Shown piece after piece: positions 39,806 through 48,511 of a stretch of 64,000 bases of DNA; the first letter of the stretch is position 1; the number at the start of each line of letters is the position of its first letter. Where the stretch lies: positions 1,450,073 through 1,514,072 of the forward strand of contig NZ_WEGH01000002.1 in NCBI RefSeq assembly GCF_009604375.1, written 5' to 3'. A program made the translations under genes and the position numbers. The notes beneath the pieces are model-generated. The model was not told where the DNA came from. It saw only the letters and a list, made by a program, of their open reading frames with translations, and did no database searches. Source of the DNA: Actinomadura macrotermitis. GTDB lineage: Bacteria; Actinomycetota; Actinomycetes; Streptosporangiales; Streptosporangiaceae.

Positions 39806-40714
39806 TCAGCGGACGCGGTGGAGGAGCTCCTCACCGGCGACCAGGCGGCGGCAGTTCTCTTCCGCGACGGCGAAGTAGCGCGCCCACGTCTCGCGGGTCA
39901 GCCAGGCCGCGTGCGGCATCACCACGACGTTGTCCAAGGCGAGGAGTGGGTTCGCGGCGGGCACCGGTTCCTGCTCGAAGACGTCCAGGCCCGCGCCGGC
40001 CAGATGGCCTGAGGCGAGGGCTTCGAGCAGGGCCTTTTCGTCGATGACGGCGCCCCGGGCGGTGTTCACCACGATCGCGCCCGGCGGCAGCAGGGCTAGG
40101 CGGGCGGCGTTCAGCAGGTGGTGCGTCTCCTCGGTGAGCGGGATGTGGACCGAGACCACGTCGCTCGCGCGCAGCAGGTCCTCCAGCGGCCGCCACGCGG
40201 GGTCGTCCGGCCGCGGGGTGCGGGTCGTGAACAGGACGCGGGCGCCGATCGCGGTCAGCATGCCGCGCAGCAGCGTCGCGATCTGCCCGCCGCCGAGCAG
40301 CCCGACCGTGCGGCCCGCGAGCTCGCCGCCGGTGAGGGACGGGTCGGCCGGCCAGCCCCGCCCGGCGCGGGTGCGGGCGTCGAAGGGGACGACGCGGCGC
40401 AGCGCCGCCAGCATGAGCAGCAGCGCGGTCTCCGCGACGGCCTGCGCGTTGGTGCCCGGCATGTTCGCGACCGCGATGCCGCGTTCGGCCGCCGCGTCCA
40501 GGTCGATGGTGTTGACGCCGGTGCCGAGCTTCTGGATCAGCCGCAGCCGCGGCGCGCGGTCCAGGTCGGCGGCGGTGAGCGGCCGCAGCACGTGCCAGAC
40601 GACCTCGGCGTCCGGCAGGAGGGACGCGAAGCGCTCGTCGTCGTGTTCCGGGCAGGTGACGATGTCGAGCCCGGCGGCGGTGTGCTCCATGTCGTAGTGC
40701 AGCAGGACGCGCAT
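39806..40714 (-). CDS. D-isomer-specific 2-hydroxyacid dehydrogenase
   Basis: 302 residues. NAD-binding motif VGLLGGGQIATLLRGML, catalytic Arg in VNTARGAVIDEKAL and catalytic His in VMPHAAWLTRETW. It interconverts a 2-ketoacid and D-2-hydroxyacid. It is convergent with the RiPP methyltransferase, 4 nt apart, and not part of that operon. Confidence 0.92.
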   Translation of the reverse strand: MRVLLHYDMEHTAAGLDIVTCPEHDDERFASLLPDAEVVWHVLRPLTAADLDRAPRLRLIQKLGTGVNTIDLDAAAERGIAVANMPGTNAQAVAETALLLMLAALRRVVPFDARTRAGRGWPADPSLTGGELAGRTVGLLGGGQIATLLRGMLTAIGARVLFTTRTPRPDDPAWRPLEDLLRASDVVSVHIPLTEETHHLLNAARLALLPPGAIVVNTARGAVIDEKALLEALASGHLAGAGLDVFEQEPVPAANPLLALDNVVVMPHAAWLTRETWARYFAVAEENCRRLVAGEELLHRVR

Positions 40715-40770
40715 CGGTGCTCCTCTTCGCGGCTGGTGGACCCGGCTCTTTCAGGTCTATCTTGCCGATC

Positions 40771-41130
40771 ATGGAGCGTGGGCAGGACGCGGGTGTGGCC
40801 TCGGCGCTGCGCGCCGCCGCCGAGCTGGTGGCGTGGGTCGCCACGCCGTGGGCGCTCGCGCCGCGTTCGTGGGTACTGGCCGTGGTGTCGGTGGTCGTGC
40901 TGATCGGGCTGCCGACGGTGTTCGCGACGCCCGGCGACAAGAAGTCGGTGATCGTCGCGGTGCCGGGGTGGGTCACGGTCGGGCTGGTGCTGCTGCAGCT
41001 CGGCGCGGCGGTGGCGGCGTCGTGGGCCGCGTGGCCGGTGTGGGCGGCGGTGCCGGTGAGCGTGCTGTGCGCCGTAGTCGTGGTGACGGAGCTGCCGCGC
41101 TGGCGGTGGCTGCTGAGGGGGGACGCATGA
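40771..41130 (+). CDS. Small membrane protein, DUF2568/YrdB-like
   Basis: 119 residues from ATG 40771; TATCTT about 6 nt upstream suggests a leaderless start. About four membrane segments (18-35, 41-62, 70-90, 95-112) with LRAAAELVAWVATPWA and FATPGDKK typical of YrdB-like DUF2568 proteins. Function unknown. Overlaps the next gene by 4 nt. Confidence 0.8.
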   Translation: MERGQDAGVASALRAAAELVAWVATPWALAPRSWVLAVVSVVVLIGLPTVFATPGDKKSVIVAVPGWVTVGLVLLQLGAAVAASWAAWPVWAAVPVSVLCAVVVVTELPRWRWLLRGDA

Positions 41131-42107
41131 CTGAGTGGATGCCGGAACTGCCGATCGTGCAGGCGCCCATGGCGGGCGGGGCGGGCACGCCCGAGCTGGC
41201 GGCGGCGGTGGCGGAGGCGGGCGGCCTGGGGTTCCTGGCCGCCGGGTACAAGTCCGCCGCGCAGATGCGGGACGACATCGTCCGCATGCGCGCGCTGACG
41301 TCCCGGCCGTTCGGGATGAACCTGTTCCTGCCGTCGGAGGACCCGGTGGACGCGGCCGCCGTCGCCCGCTACCGCGAGCGCCTCGGTCCCGGCACCGGCA
41401 CGCCCGGCCCGCGCGACGACGACTACGACGCCAAGGTCGCCGACCTGCTCGGCGATCCGCCCGCGCTGGTCAGCTTCACCTTCGGCATGCCGGCGCAGGA
41501 CGTCGTGCGGGCCTTCCAGGACCGGGGCGTGTCGGTGGTCGTCACCGTGACCTCGGTGGACGAGGCGCGGGCGGCGAGCAGCGCCGACGTCCTGTGCGTT
41601 CAGGGCACCGAGGCCGGCGCGCACCAGGGCTCCTTCACCAATGACGACCGGGAGCGGCTGCCGCTGCGCACGCTCCTCGCCGCCGTCCGCGAGGTCACCG
41701 CGCAGCCGCTGATCGCCGCCGGCGGGATCGGCGACGCCGCCGCGGTCGCCGATGTCCTGGCTCTCGGCGCCGTCGCCGCGCAGGCCGGGACGGCGTTCCT
41801 GCGCTGCCCCGAGAGCGGCGCCAACGCCGTCCACAAGGCCGCCCTCGCCGACCCCGCCTACACCGAGACCGCGCTGACCAGGGCGTTCACCGGGCGGCCC
41901 GCGCGCGGCCTGGTCAACCGCTTCCTGGCCGAGCACTCGGCGCACGCCCCCGCGGCCTACCCCGACGTCCACTACGTGACGTCGCCGCTGCGCAAGGCCG
42001 CCGTCGCGCGCGGTGACGCCGGGGGCGTGAACCTGTGGGCCGGGACGTCGTGGCGGCTGGCGCGGGAGGCGCCCGCCGCGGAAGTTCTGGCCTCCTTGGC
42101 GGGATAA
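41127..42107 (+). CDS. Nitronate monooxygenase
   Basis: 326 residues, FMN-dependent TIM barrel. N-terminal PIVQAPMAGG, VCQ-like CVQGTEAGAHQGSF with the catalytic His, and AAGGIGDAAAVADVLALGAVA for phosphate binding. It oxidises alkyl nitronates. ATGA overlap with the preceding membrane protein. Confidence 0.92.
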   Translation: MTEWMPELPIVQAPMAGGAGTPELAAAVAEAGGLGFLAAGYKSAAQMRDDIVRMRALTSRPFGMNLFLPSEDPVDAAAVARYRERLGPGTGTPGPRDDDYDAKVADLLGDPPALVSFTFGMPAQDVVRAFQDRGVSVVVTVTSVDEARAASSADVLCVQGTEAGAHQGSFTNDDRERLPLRTLLAAVREVTAQPLIAAGGIGDAAAVADVLALGAVAAQAGTAFLRCPESGANAVHKAALADPAYTETALTRAFTGRPARGLVNRFLAEHSAHAPAAYPDVHYVTSPLRKAAVARGDAGGVNLWAGTSWRLAREAPAAEVLASLAG

Positions 42108-42167
42108 ATCCCGATTCCCCGATAGATTGCTGGAGATCAGCTGAAGGCGGTCACGGGGAGGCCGAAG

Positions 42168-42992
42168 GTGCGGTACGGGGGACTGCGGGCGCTCGCGAGC
42201 GTCCTGGCGATCGCGGCGTTAGCCGCGGCCTGCGAGAAGCCGGTCGCGTCGGGGCCGCCCGGCACGCAGCCGGGGATGCGGCCGGGCGGCGGCGAGAACT
42301 CCGCGGCGGCCTGGGCCAAGTGGGGGCTGAAGCCGCTGCCGGCCGCCCCGCACACGCCCGACGCCAGGCCGCTGAAGCGCCGGAAGGGCGCCCCGGTGCC
42401 GGTGTTCTCCAACGTCCCGACCAGGGACAAGGTCGTCTTCGTCACCCTCGACGACGGCGCCGAGAAGGACCCGAAGTTCGTGGAGATGCTCACCGAGCTG
42501 AAGGTGCCGGTGACGATGTTCCTGACCGACTCCATCATCAGGAACGACTACGGCTACTTCACCAGGCTGCAGGCGCTCGGCAACCACGTGCAGAACCACA
42601 CGATGACGCACCCGGTCATGCGGCAGCTCGGCCCGGAAGGGCAGCGGCAGCAGATCTGCGGCGACCAGAAGGTCCTGACCAGGCAGTACGGCACCGCGCC
42701 GAAGCTGTTCCGGCCGCCCTACGGCATGTGGAACTCGCTGACCCAGCAGGCCGCCGCCGAGTGCGGCATCGAGGGGATCGTGCTGTGGACGGCGTCCATG
42801 CAGATCCACGACATGCAGTACGACGACCCGAACAAGCGGCTGCACCCCGGTGACGTCCTGCTCGCGCACTTCCGCGGCCCCGCGCAGCTGAAGGGCACGA
42901 CGATGACCGAGATGTTCGCCAACATGCTGAAGCGGATCCAGCGCCAGGGCTTCGCGGTGGCCCGGCTGGAGGACTACCTGCGGGTGCGTTAG
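42168..42992 (+). CDS. Lipoprotein polysaccharide deacetylase (CE4)
   Basis: 274 residues from GTG 42168. Signal peptide with lipobox LAAAC (Cys22). NodB domain about 88-270: TLDDGAEKD replaces TFDDG, HTMTH supplies the metal histidines, RPPYGMW is motif 3 and LAHFRGP is near motif 5. It probably removes acetyl groups from cell-wall glycan outside the membrane. Convergent with the BrkB gene, overlapping 4 nt. Confidence 0.9.
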   Translation: MRYGGLRALASVLAIAALAAACEKPVASGPPGTQPGMRPGGGENSAAAWAKWGLKPLPAAPHTPDARPLKRRKGAPVPVFSNVPTRDKVVFVTLDDGAEKDPKFVEMLTELKVPVTMFLTDSIIRNDYGYFTRLQALGNHVQNHTMTHPVMRQLGPEGQRQQICGDQKVLTRQYGTAPKLFRPPYGMWNSLTQQAAAECGIEGIVLWTASMQIHDMQYDDPNKRLHPGDVLLAHFRGPAQLKGTTMTEMFANMLKRIQRQGFAVARLEDYLRVR

Positions 42993-43957
42993 AGCCCCGG
43001 CTCGTCGTCCTCGTCCATCGTGCGGGTGTCGCGCGGCTCGGCGAACGGCTCGTCGCCCGCGGGGACCCCCTCGGCGATCTTGCGGCCGCGCACCAGCTCG
43101 GCGTCGAACTCGGCGCCGAGCAGGATCGCCACGTTGGACACCCACATCCACACCAGGAAGACCACCACGGCGGCGAGCGCGCCGTAGGTCTTGTTGTAGG
43201 AGCCGAAGTTGGACACGTACACCGCGAACCCGGCCGAGGCGACGATCCAGGAGCCCATCGCGACCAGGCAGCCCGGGGTGACCCAGCGCCAGCCCGGCTG
43301 CCGCACGTTCGGCGACGCCCAGTACAGCGTGGCGATCGCCACCATGACGACGCCGAGCAGGACGGGCCACTTCAGCACGTTCCAGCCGGTGACGAACGCC
43401 GACCCGAACCCGAGCAGCTTCCCGGTCTGCTCGGCGAGCCGCCCGGTGAAGGTCACCGCGATCGCGCTCAGCCCGAGCATCAGCACCATCGCCAGCGTGA
43501 GGCCGATCCGCAGCGGCGCCAGCTTCCAGAACGGCCGGCCCTCGGGCATGTCGTAGACGGCGTTCATCGCCCGGATGAACGCCGCCACGTACTTGGACGC
43601 CGACCACAGCGCGACGGCGAGGCCGGCGAGCGCGAAGACGCCGGCCGTCGGCCGGGTGCCCTGCATGCTCTGGATGATCGACACCAGCGTCTCGCGCAGC
43701 TGGCCGCGGGTGATCTGCCGGATGTTGTCGATCAGCGTCTGCTGGCCGGACACCCCGGCGAGCCCGACCAGCGACACCACCACCAGCAGCCCCGGGAACA
43801 GCGAGAGGATGCCGTAGTAGGTGAGCGCGGCGGCCCAGTCGAGGAGCTTGTCGTCCTGGAACTCGCGCGCGGTGCGCTTCAGCACCCCCCACCAGCCGCG
43901 CCGGCCCAGCTGGCTCGGCTTGTCCGGCGCCTTCCGCAGCAGCACCTTCTTGGTCAC
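42989..43957 (-). CDS. YihY/BrkB-family inner membrane protein
   Basis: 322 residues with six membrane segments (about 40-270). Family motifs: DDKLLDWAAALTYYGILSLFPGLLVVVSLVGL and VFLVWMWVSNVAILLGAEFDAEL. The C-terminus is acidic. The function of the family is unclear despite old ribonuclease and virulence labels. Confidence 0.9.
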   Translation of the reverse strand: MTKKVLLRKAPDKPSQLGRRGWWGVLKRTAREFQDDKLLDWAAALTYYGILSLFPGLLVVVSLVGLAGVSGQQTLIDNIRQITRGQLRETLVSIIQSMQGTRPTAGVFALAGLAVALWSASKYVAAFIRAMNAVYDMPEGRPFWKLAPLRIGLTLAMVLMLGLSAIAVTFTGRLAEQTGKLLGFGSAFVTGWNVLKWPVLLGVVMVAIATLYWASPNVRQPGWRWVTPGCLVAMGSWIVASAGFAVYVSNFGSYNKTYGALAAVVVFLVWMWVSNVAILLGAEFDAELVRGRKIAEGVPAGDEPFAEPRDTRTMDEDDEPGL

Positions 43958-44023
43958 GCGCGTCCCCCTCCTCGGTCGGCGGTCCTTTACCCGGCGAGGA
44001 CGGGTCGATGCGTGTTTTGTCCG

Positions 44024-44212
44024 CTATGGAATCTCGGTCTGCGGAGTGTAGCCCTCGGCCTCCCCGCCGGGCCCGTCATCGGGCGCGTTCGGCGGATCGG
44101 ACGGGCTCGGCGCGTGCTCGTCGGCGAACTCGTGGGAGTCCTCCTGCGGCGCGCCGGCCTCGGCCCGGCGGTCGGCCAGCGGCCGGTCGTCGTCGTTCTT
44201 GCGCTCGCCCAT
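44024..44212 (-). CDS. Small acidic disordered protein
   Basis: 62 residues from ATG 44212, which starts 2 nt after the hemerythrin stop. Composition is almost entirely Asp, Glu, Pro, Gly, Ala (starts MGERKNDDDRPLADRRAEAG), so it is probably unstructured. It is very likely in an operon with the hemerythrin gene. No family recognised. Confidence 0.6.
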   Translation of the reverse strand: MGERKNDDDRPLADRRAEAGAPQEDSHEFADEHAPSPSDPPNAPDDGPGGEAEGYTPQTEIP

Positions 44213-44214
44213 GG

Positions 44215-44766
44215 TCAGCCACGCACCTTCGCGATGGCGTCGCGGGCGCGGTCCACGACGGCCGCGGCCGGTCCGGCCAGCAGGTTCTTGGCCACCGACT
44301 CGGTGCCCTGGTGCGGGTGCGTCGGCGCGACGGCCTCGGCGGCCTTCACCGCGGCGGCCATGCCGCGCAGCTGCTGCTCGGTCGCCTTCTTGGCGATCTG
44401 CGGGAACTCCTCGCGCTCCTCGTGCGCGGCGTGCTCCTCCACGTCCTTGCGGAACTGGGCGAACAGGGCGTCGAACTCGTGCGCGTCCGGGCCGAGCCGC
44501 TCCAGCTCGGCCAGGGTGCCCTTGGCCTGGTTCTCCTCCTCCAGCCGGGCGTCCACGACCTTGTCGCCGTCGCTCAGCTCGCGGCGCGCGAACGAGTGGA
44601 CGACCTCCTCCTCGGCGGTCTCGTGGACCGCCAGCAGATGGCGGAGCCGGTCGAAGGCGTCGTGGCGGACGGCTCCGGTGTTGCCCTCCACGATCGTGAA
44701 CAGGCGCCGGATCTCCTCGTGCTGCGCGCGCAGCAGGTCGACCACGGTCTCGTTCTTCTCGGTCAT
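44215..44766 (-). CDS. Hemerythrin HHE-domain protein
   Basis: 183 residues. Di-iron histidines lie in AQHEEIRRLF (His16), HLLAVHETAEEEVVH (about 44-58) and VEEHAAHEEREEFP (about 110-123), the four-helix hemerythrin pattern. A C-terminal hinge to about 183 is Ala-rich. Likely oxygen, nitric oxide or iron handling. A 16-bp hairpin lies 70-115 nt upstream of its start. Confidence 0.9.
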   Translation of the reverse strand: MTEKNETVVDLLRAQHEEIRRLFTIVEGNTGAVRHDAFDRLRHLLAVHETAEEEVVHSFARRELSDGDKVVDARLEEENQAKGTLAELERLGPDAHEFDALFAQFRKDVEEHAAHEEREEFPQIAKKATEQQLRGMAAAVKAAEAVAPTHPHQGTESVAKNLLAGPAAAVVDRARDAIAKVRG

Positions 44767-44837
44767 GCTTCCTCCGCTTGGATGAACGGTTCGGGCACTG
44801 ACCTCCTGCCCGCTCAGCGGGCTTCAATCACGACGGA

Positions 44838-44881
44838 CCCCGGGGCCGCCGCACGGGGGGGATGATGCGGCGGCCCCGGGG
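44838..44881. promoter_or_regulatory. Perfect 16-bp inverted repeat in the gap 44767-45203
   Basis: Bases 44838-44853 are the exact reverse complement of 44866-44881 (arms ccccggggccgccgca), with a 12-nt loop containing seven G. It sits in the 437-bp gap between the divergent hemerythrin and DsbA-like genes, within the probable leader of the hemerythrin mRNA. No coding frame in the gap is convincing. Leader attenuator or structural element are possible roles. Confidence 0.5.
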
Positions 44882-45203
44882 CGTCCGCGTCCCGGCGGCA
44901 CCGGAGAACGAACCGGGCGCGGACACGCCGGGCGGGCTGCCAGGGGGGCGTTTCGGAAGCACCGCCCGGACGGGCGGGGAGAACGGCGGAGCGCGGCGCG
45001 GAACGCTCCGCAGGGCTCCCCTGCTCGGAGCGGGCCTCGCTGCCGGACCCGTATACAAAGGACGATAACCCGGCCCATAGCACCAGAGAACATTGGCGCC
45101 GGGGTGAGGAAGTCCTACCTTGCCGCGACGGCCGGTCATCTGACGGATGCCGCGCGTGCCGTCCGCTTCCTAGCGTTCCAGGGGACGAGGAAAGGGAGCG
45201 GAC

Positions 45204-45806
45204 ATGAGGCTCGACATGGTGCTGGACATCCCCTGCGTGTGGTCGTATTTCGCCTTCGCCCGGCTGAAGCGGGCCGCCGCCCGGTTCCGCGCGGCGGGCG
45301 GTGAGCTGGAGCTCGCGTTCCTGCCGTACCAGCTGAACCCGGACGCGACCGTCGAGGGCGAGCCGAAGGTGGAGGTGCTGCGCCGCTCGTTCGGCGACGA
45401 CACCGCGGACGCGATCGCGGGCATCACCGCCAAGGCCGCCGAGGAGGGGCTGGTGTTCCGGCACGAGGGCGCGGTCATGTCGAACACCTTCGGCGCGCAC
45501 CGGCTGATCGCGGTCGCGTCCGCGCAGGGCAGGGGCGAGGCGATGGTGGGGCGGCTGTTCCGCGCGCACCACTCGGACGGGCTGAACGTCGCCGACCCGG
45601 CGGTGCTGCGGCGGCTCGCCGCCGAGACCGGGGTGGCCTGGCGCGACGGGGGCGAGGCGGAGCTGCGCGCCGAGCTGGACCGGGTGCGCGGGCTCGGGCT
45701 GCGCGGCGTCCCGGCGTTCCTGCTGGGCGGGCGGCTGCTGGCGGGCGCCCAGTCGGAGGAGACGCTGTTCACCGTGCTGCACAACGCGGGCAAAACCGCA
45801 GCTTGA
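45204..45806 (+). CDS. DsbA-family oxidoreductase (FrnE-like)
   Basis: 200 residues of the DsbA/HCCA-isomerase fold: N-terminal strand LDMVLDIPCVWSYFAF, middle helical insertion, and the cis-Pro loop LRGVPAFLLGGRLLAGAQS near 172-190. The usual CxxC reads C-V-W-S, so only one active-site cysteine remains, and thiol-disulfide exchange as in FrnE is doubtful. Cytoplasmic; no signal peptide. Confidence 0.85.
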   Translation: MRLDMVLDIPCVWSYFAFARLKRAAARFRAAGGELELAFLPYQLNPDATVEGEPKVEVLRRSFGDDTADAIAGITAKAAEEGLVFRHEGAVMSNTFGAHRLIAVASAQGRGEAMVGRLFRAHHSDGLNVADPAVLRRLAAETGVAWRDGGEAELRAELDRVRGLGLRGVPAFLLGGRLLAGAQSEETLFTVLHNAGKTAA

Positions 45807-45820
45807 GTAGGGTTGCCGAC

Positions 45821-48511
45821 ATGCTTGAGGGGCGCCGCGCCGAGACAGAGGCGATCGAACTGCTGCTGGAACGGGCCCGCGGGGGGCGCAGCGGCACGCT
45901 GGTCGTGCGCGGCGAGGCCGGGATCGGCAAGTCGGCGCTGCTGGCGCACGCCGCGGACGCCGCCGCCGACATGCGGGTGCTGCGCAGCACCGGCATCGAG
46001 AGCGAGCACGGCATGCCCTACGCGGGCCTGCACATGCTGCTCGGCCCGCACCTGGCGCAGGCGGACTCGCTCACCGGGCCGCAGGCGCGGGCGCTGCGCG
46101 GCGCGCTCGGCCAGGGCGAGGCGGCGGCCGGCGGCGACCGGTTCCTGGTGGGCCTCGCCGTGCTGACGCTGCTGTCGGACCTGGCCGAGGAGCGCCCGCT
46201 GCTCTGCCTGGTCGACGACGCGCACTGGCTGGACGGCCCGACGGCCGAGGCGCTGCTGTTCGCCGCGCGGCGCCTGGACGCCGAGCCGATCGCGATGCTG
46301 TTCGCGGCCCGCACCCTGGACGCCCCCGAGTTCGCCGCGCCGGGCCTGCCGGAGCTGACGCTGGCCGGCCTGGACGACGCGGCCGCCGAGTCGCTGCTGG
46401 CCGGGCATGCCGCCGGGCTGTCCCCGAACGCCCGCCATGTGATCCTCACCGAGGCGATGGGCAACCCGCTCGCGCTGCTGGAACTGCCCGCCGCGCGCCG
46501 TGAGGACCGGGCGGCCGGCTCCACCTACGAGCGGCTCCGCCGGACGTTCGCCGAGCGCCTCGCCGCGCTGCCCGAGGCGACCCGGGCGCTGCTCGCCGCC
46601 GCCGCGTCCGACGACCTCGGCGACCTCGGCGTCGTGCTCGCCGCCGCCGGGCGGCTCGGCGCGTCGGCCGCCGACCTGGAGCCCGCCGAGCGCGCGCGGC
46701 TCGTCCGGTCCGGCCAGGGCCGCATCGAGTTCCGGCACCCGCTGATCCGCACCGCCGCCTACCAGGACGCGCCGCTGCGGCTGCGTCTGGCCGCGCACCG
46801 GGAGCTCGCCGAGGTGTACGCGGCGCGCGGCGACGTCTGCCACCACGCCTGGCATGTCGGGCGCGGCGCGACCGGTCCGGACGAGGGCGCCGCCGCCGTG
46901 CTGGAGAAGGCCGCCGAGGTCGAGCGCGCGCATGGAGGCAACGCCGGCACCGCGGTGATGTACGAGAGCGCCGCCCGGCTCAGCCCGGACGCCCGCGACC
47001 GAGGCCGCCGCCTCGCGGTCGCGGCGCGGGCCGCCGCCGACGCCGGGATGCCCGCCGAGGCCGTCCGGCTGGCCGGCGACGCCGCCGCCGACCTGGCCGA
47101 CCCGGTGGAGCGCGCCGGGCTCGTCCTGCTGCGCGCCTCGCTCGCCGACGAGCAGGACCGCGCCGGGGAGGCGCACCGGCTGCTGCTCGCCACCGCGCTG
47201 GAGGTGGCCGGCCGCGACCCGGGCACCGCCGGCCGGCTGATGTTCGAGGCCGCGCTGTCGGCCGGGAACGCCGGCGACTTCGGCGCGCTCGCCCGGACCG
47301 CCGAGCGGGCGGCCGAGCTCGGCGTGCCGGACGCGGCGCGGGTGCGCGCCGTCGCCACGATGTTCGCCGGGCAGCAGCCGCTGAAAGCCGGCGGCGTCGC
47401 CGCGCTGCGCGACCTGCTCGACTGGATGGGCGACCGGGCCGGCCCCCGCGACCGGGTGCGCGCGGCGCTCTGGCACATCATGCTCGGCGACCCGGCGGGT
47501 GCCCGCGCCATCGCCGCGCCGCTGGAGGAGCGGTTCCGCGCCGACGGCGCGATCGGGCTGCTGTCCCCGGCGCTGATGGTGCTGTCGCGGGCGCTGCTGA
47601 TGCTCGGCCGGTCCCGCGACGCGCTGACCGCCGCCACCGAGGGCATGGACGTCGCCCGCGACACCGGCCAGCACCGCATCCGCATCTACCAGGCGACCGT
47701 CCTCGCGCTGCTGGCCGCGCAGCGCGGCGACGAGGCCGAGTGCGCCGCGCAGGCCGCCGAGGCGCTCGCCCGCGACGTGCCGCCGAGCAGCGTGCACGCG
47801 GCCGGCGCGCTCGCGCTGCTCGACCTCGGCCTCGGCCGCCACGAGGCCGCGCTGCACCGGCTCGCCGCACTGCTGTCGGGGCCGGACCGCCAGGGCGGCA
47901 TCGGGAGCCTGCCCGACCTGGTGGAGGCCGCCGTCCGCGCTGGCCGCCCCGAGGAGGGCCGCGACGCCGCCGCGGCGTACCGCACGTGGGCCGCGCAGAT
48001 CGGGCGGCCCTGGACCGATGCGATCGCGCTGCGCTGCGCGGCGCTGCTGGCCCCCTCCGACGACGTCTACGCACGGGCCGTCGAGCTGCACCGGCAGGAC
48101 ACCGTCCCGTTCGAGCGCGCGCGCACCGAGCTGCTCTACGGGGAGTGGCTACGCCGCTCGCACCGCCGCAACGATGCGCGCGCGCTCCTGCACTCCGCAC
48201 TCGACATCTTCGAGCGGATGGGCGCCACCCCGTGGGCGGAGCGCGCGCGCACCGAACTGCGCGCGGCGGGGGAGAGCGTCGTCGACGCCGGCGTGCGCGA
48301 CGAGGACCTCGCCGCCCGCCTCACCCCGCAGGAACTGCAGGTCGTGCGGCTGGCGGCGGACGGGCTCAGCAACCGCGACATCGGCGGCCGGCTCTTCCTC
48401 AGCCCGCGGACCGTCGGCTACCACCTGTACAAGGCGTATCCGAAGCTCGGCGTGACATCGCGGGGCGAGCTGGCCCGCCTCGACCTCGGGATCACCGCTT
48501 CGTCCAGCTGA
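45821..48511 (+). CDS. LAL-type LuxR regulator with AAA/STAND ATPase
   Basis: 896 residues from ATG 45821; TAGGGT (45808-45813) lies 7 nt upstream, so leaderless. Walker A GEAGIGKS at 31-38, Walker B LLCLVDDAHWLD near 128, long helical-repeat middle (about 300-790) and C-terminal LuxR helix-turn-helix with LTPQELQVVRLAADGLSNRDI and PRTVGYHLYKAYPKLGV. Such regulators often activate secondary metabolism on binding an inducer; no such cluster is in view. Confidence 0.93.
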   Translation: MLEGRRAETEAIELLLERARGGRSGTLVVRGEAGIGKSALLAHAADAAADMRVLRSTGIESEHGMPYAGLHMLLGPHLAQADSLTGPQARALRGALGQGEAAAGGDRFLVGLAVLTLLSDLAEERPLLCLVDDAHWLDGPTAEALLFAARRLDAEPIAMLFAARTLDAPEFAAPGLPELTLAGLDDAAAESLLAGHAAGLSPNARHVILTEAMGNPLALLELPAARREDRAAGSTYERLRRTFAERLAALPEATRALLAAAASDDLGDLGVVLAAAGRLGASAADLEPAERARLVRSGQGRIEFRHPLIRTAAYQDAPLRLRLAAHRELAEVYAARGDVCHHAWHVGRGATGPDEGAAAVLEKAAEVERAHGGNAGTAVMYESAARLSPDARDRGRRLAVAARAAADAGMPAEAVRLAGDAAADLADPVERAGLVLLRASLADEQDRAGEAHRLLLATALEVAGRDPGTAGRLMFEAALSAGNAGDFGALARTAERAAELGVPDAARVRAVATMFAGQQPLKAGGVAALRDLLDWMGDRAGPRDRVRAALWHIMLGDPAGARAIAAPLEERFRADGAIGLLSPALMVLSRALLMLGRSRDALTAATEGMDVARDTGQHRIRIYQATVLALLAAQRGDEAECAAQAAEALARDVPPSSVHAAGALALLDLGLGRHEAALHRLAALLSGPDRQGGIGSLPDLVEAAVRAGRPEEGRDAAAAYRTWAAQIGRPWTDAIALRCAALLAPSDDVYARAVELHRQDTVPFERARTELLYGEWLRRSHRRNDARALLHSALDIFERMGATPWAERARTELRAAGESVVDAGVRDEDLAARLTPQELQVVRLAADGLSNRDIGGRLFLSPRTVGYHLYKAYPKLGVTSRGELARLDLGITASSS

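Noticed and set aside
39831..41972. 713-codon minus-strand frame
   Set aside because: It runs opposite the nitronate monooxygenase gene and out of frame with the hydroxyacid dehydrogenase; composition is typical of a shadow.
44828..45139. Minus-strand gene in the gap before the DsbA-like gene
   Set aside because: Low-complexity Pro/Arg/Gly product, no ribosome-binding site, and it contains the 16-bp inverted repeat.
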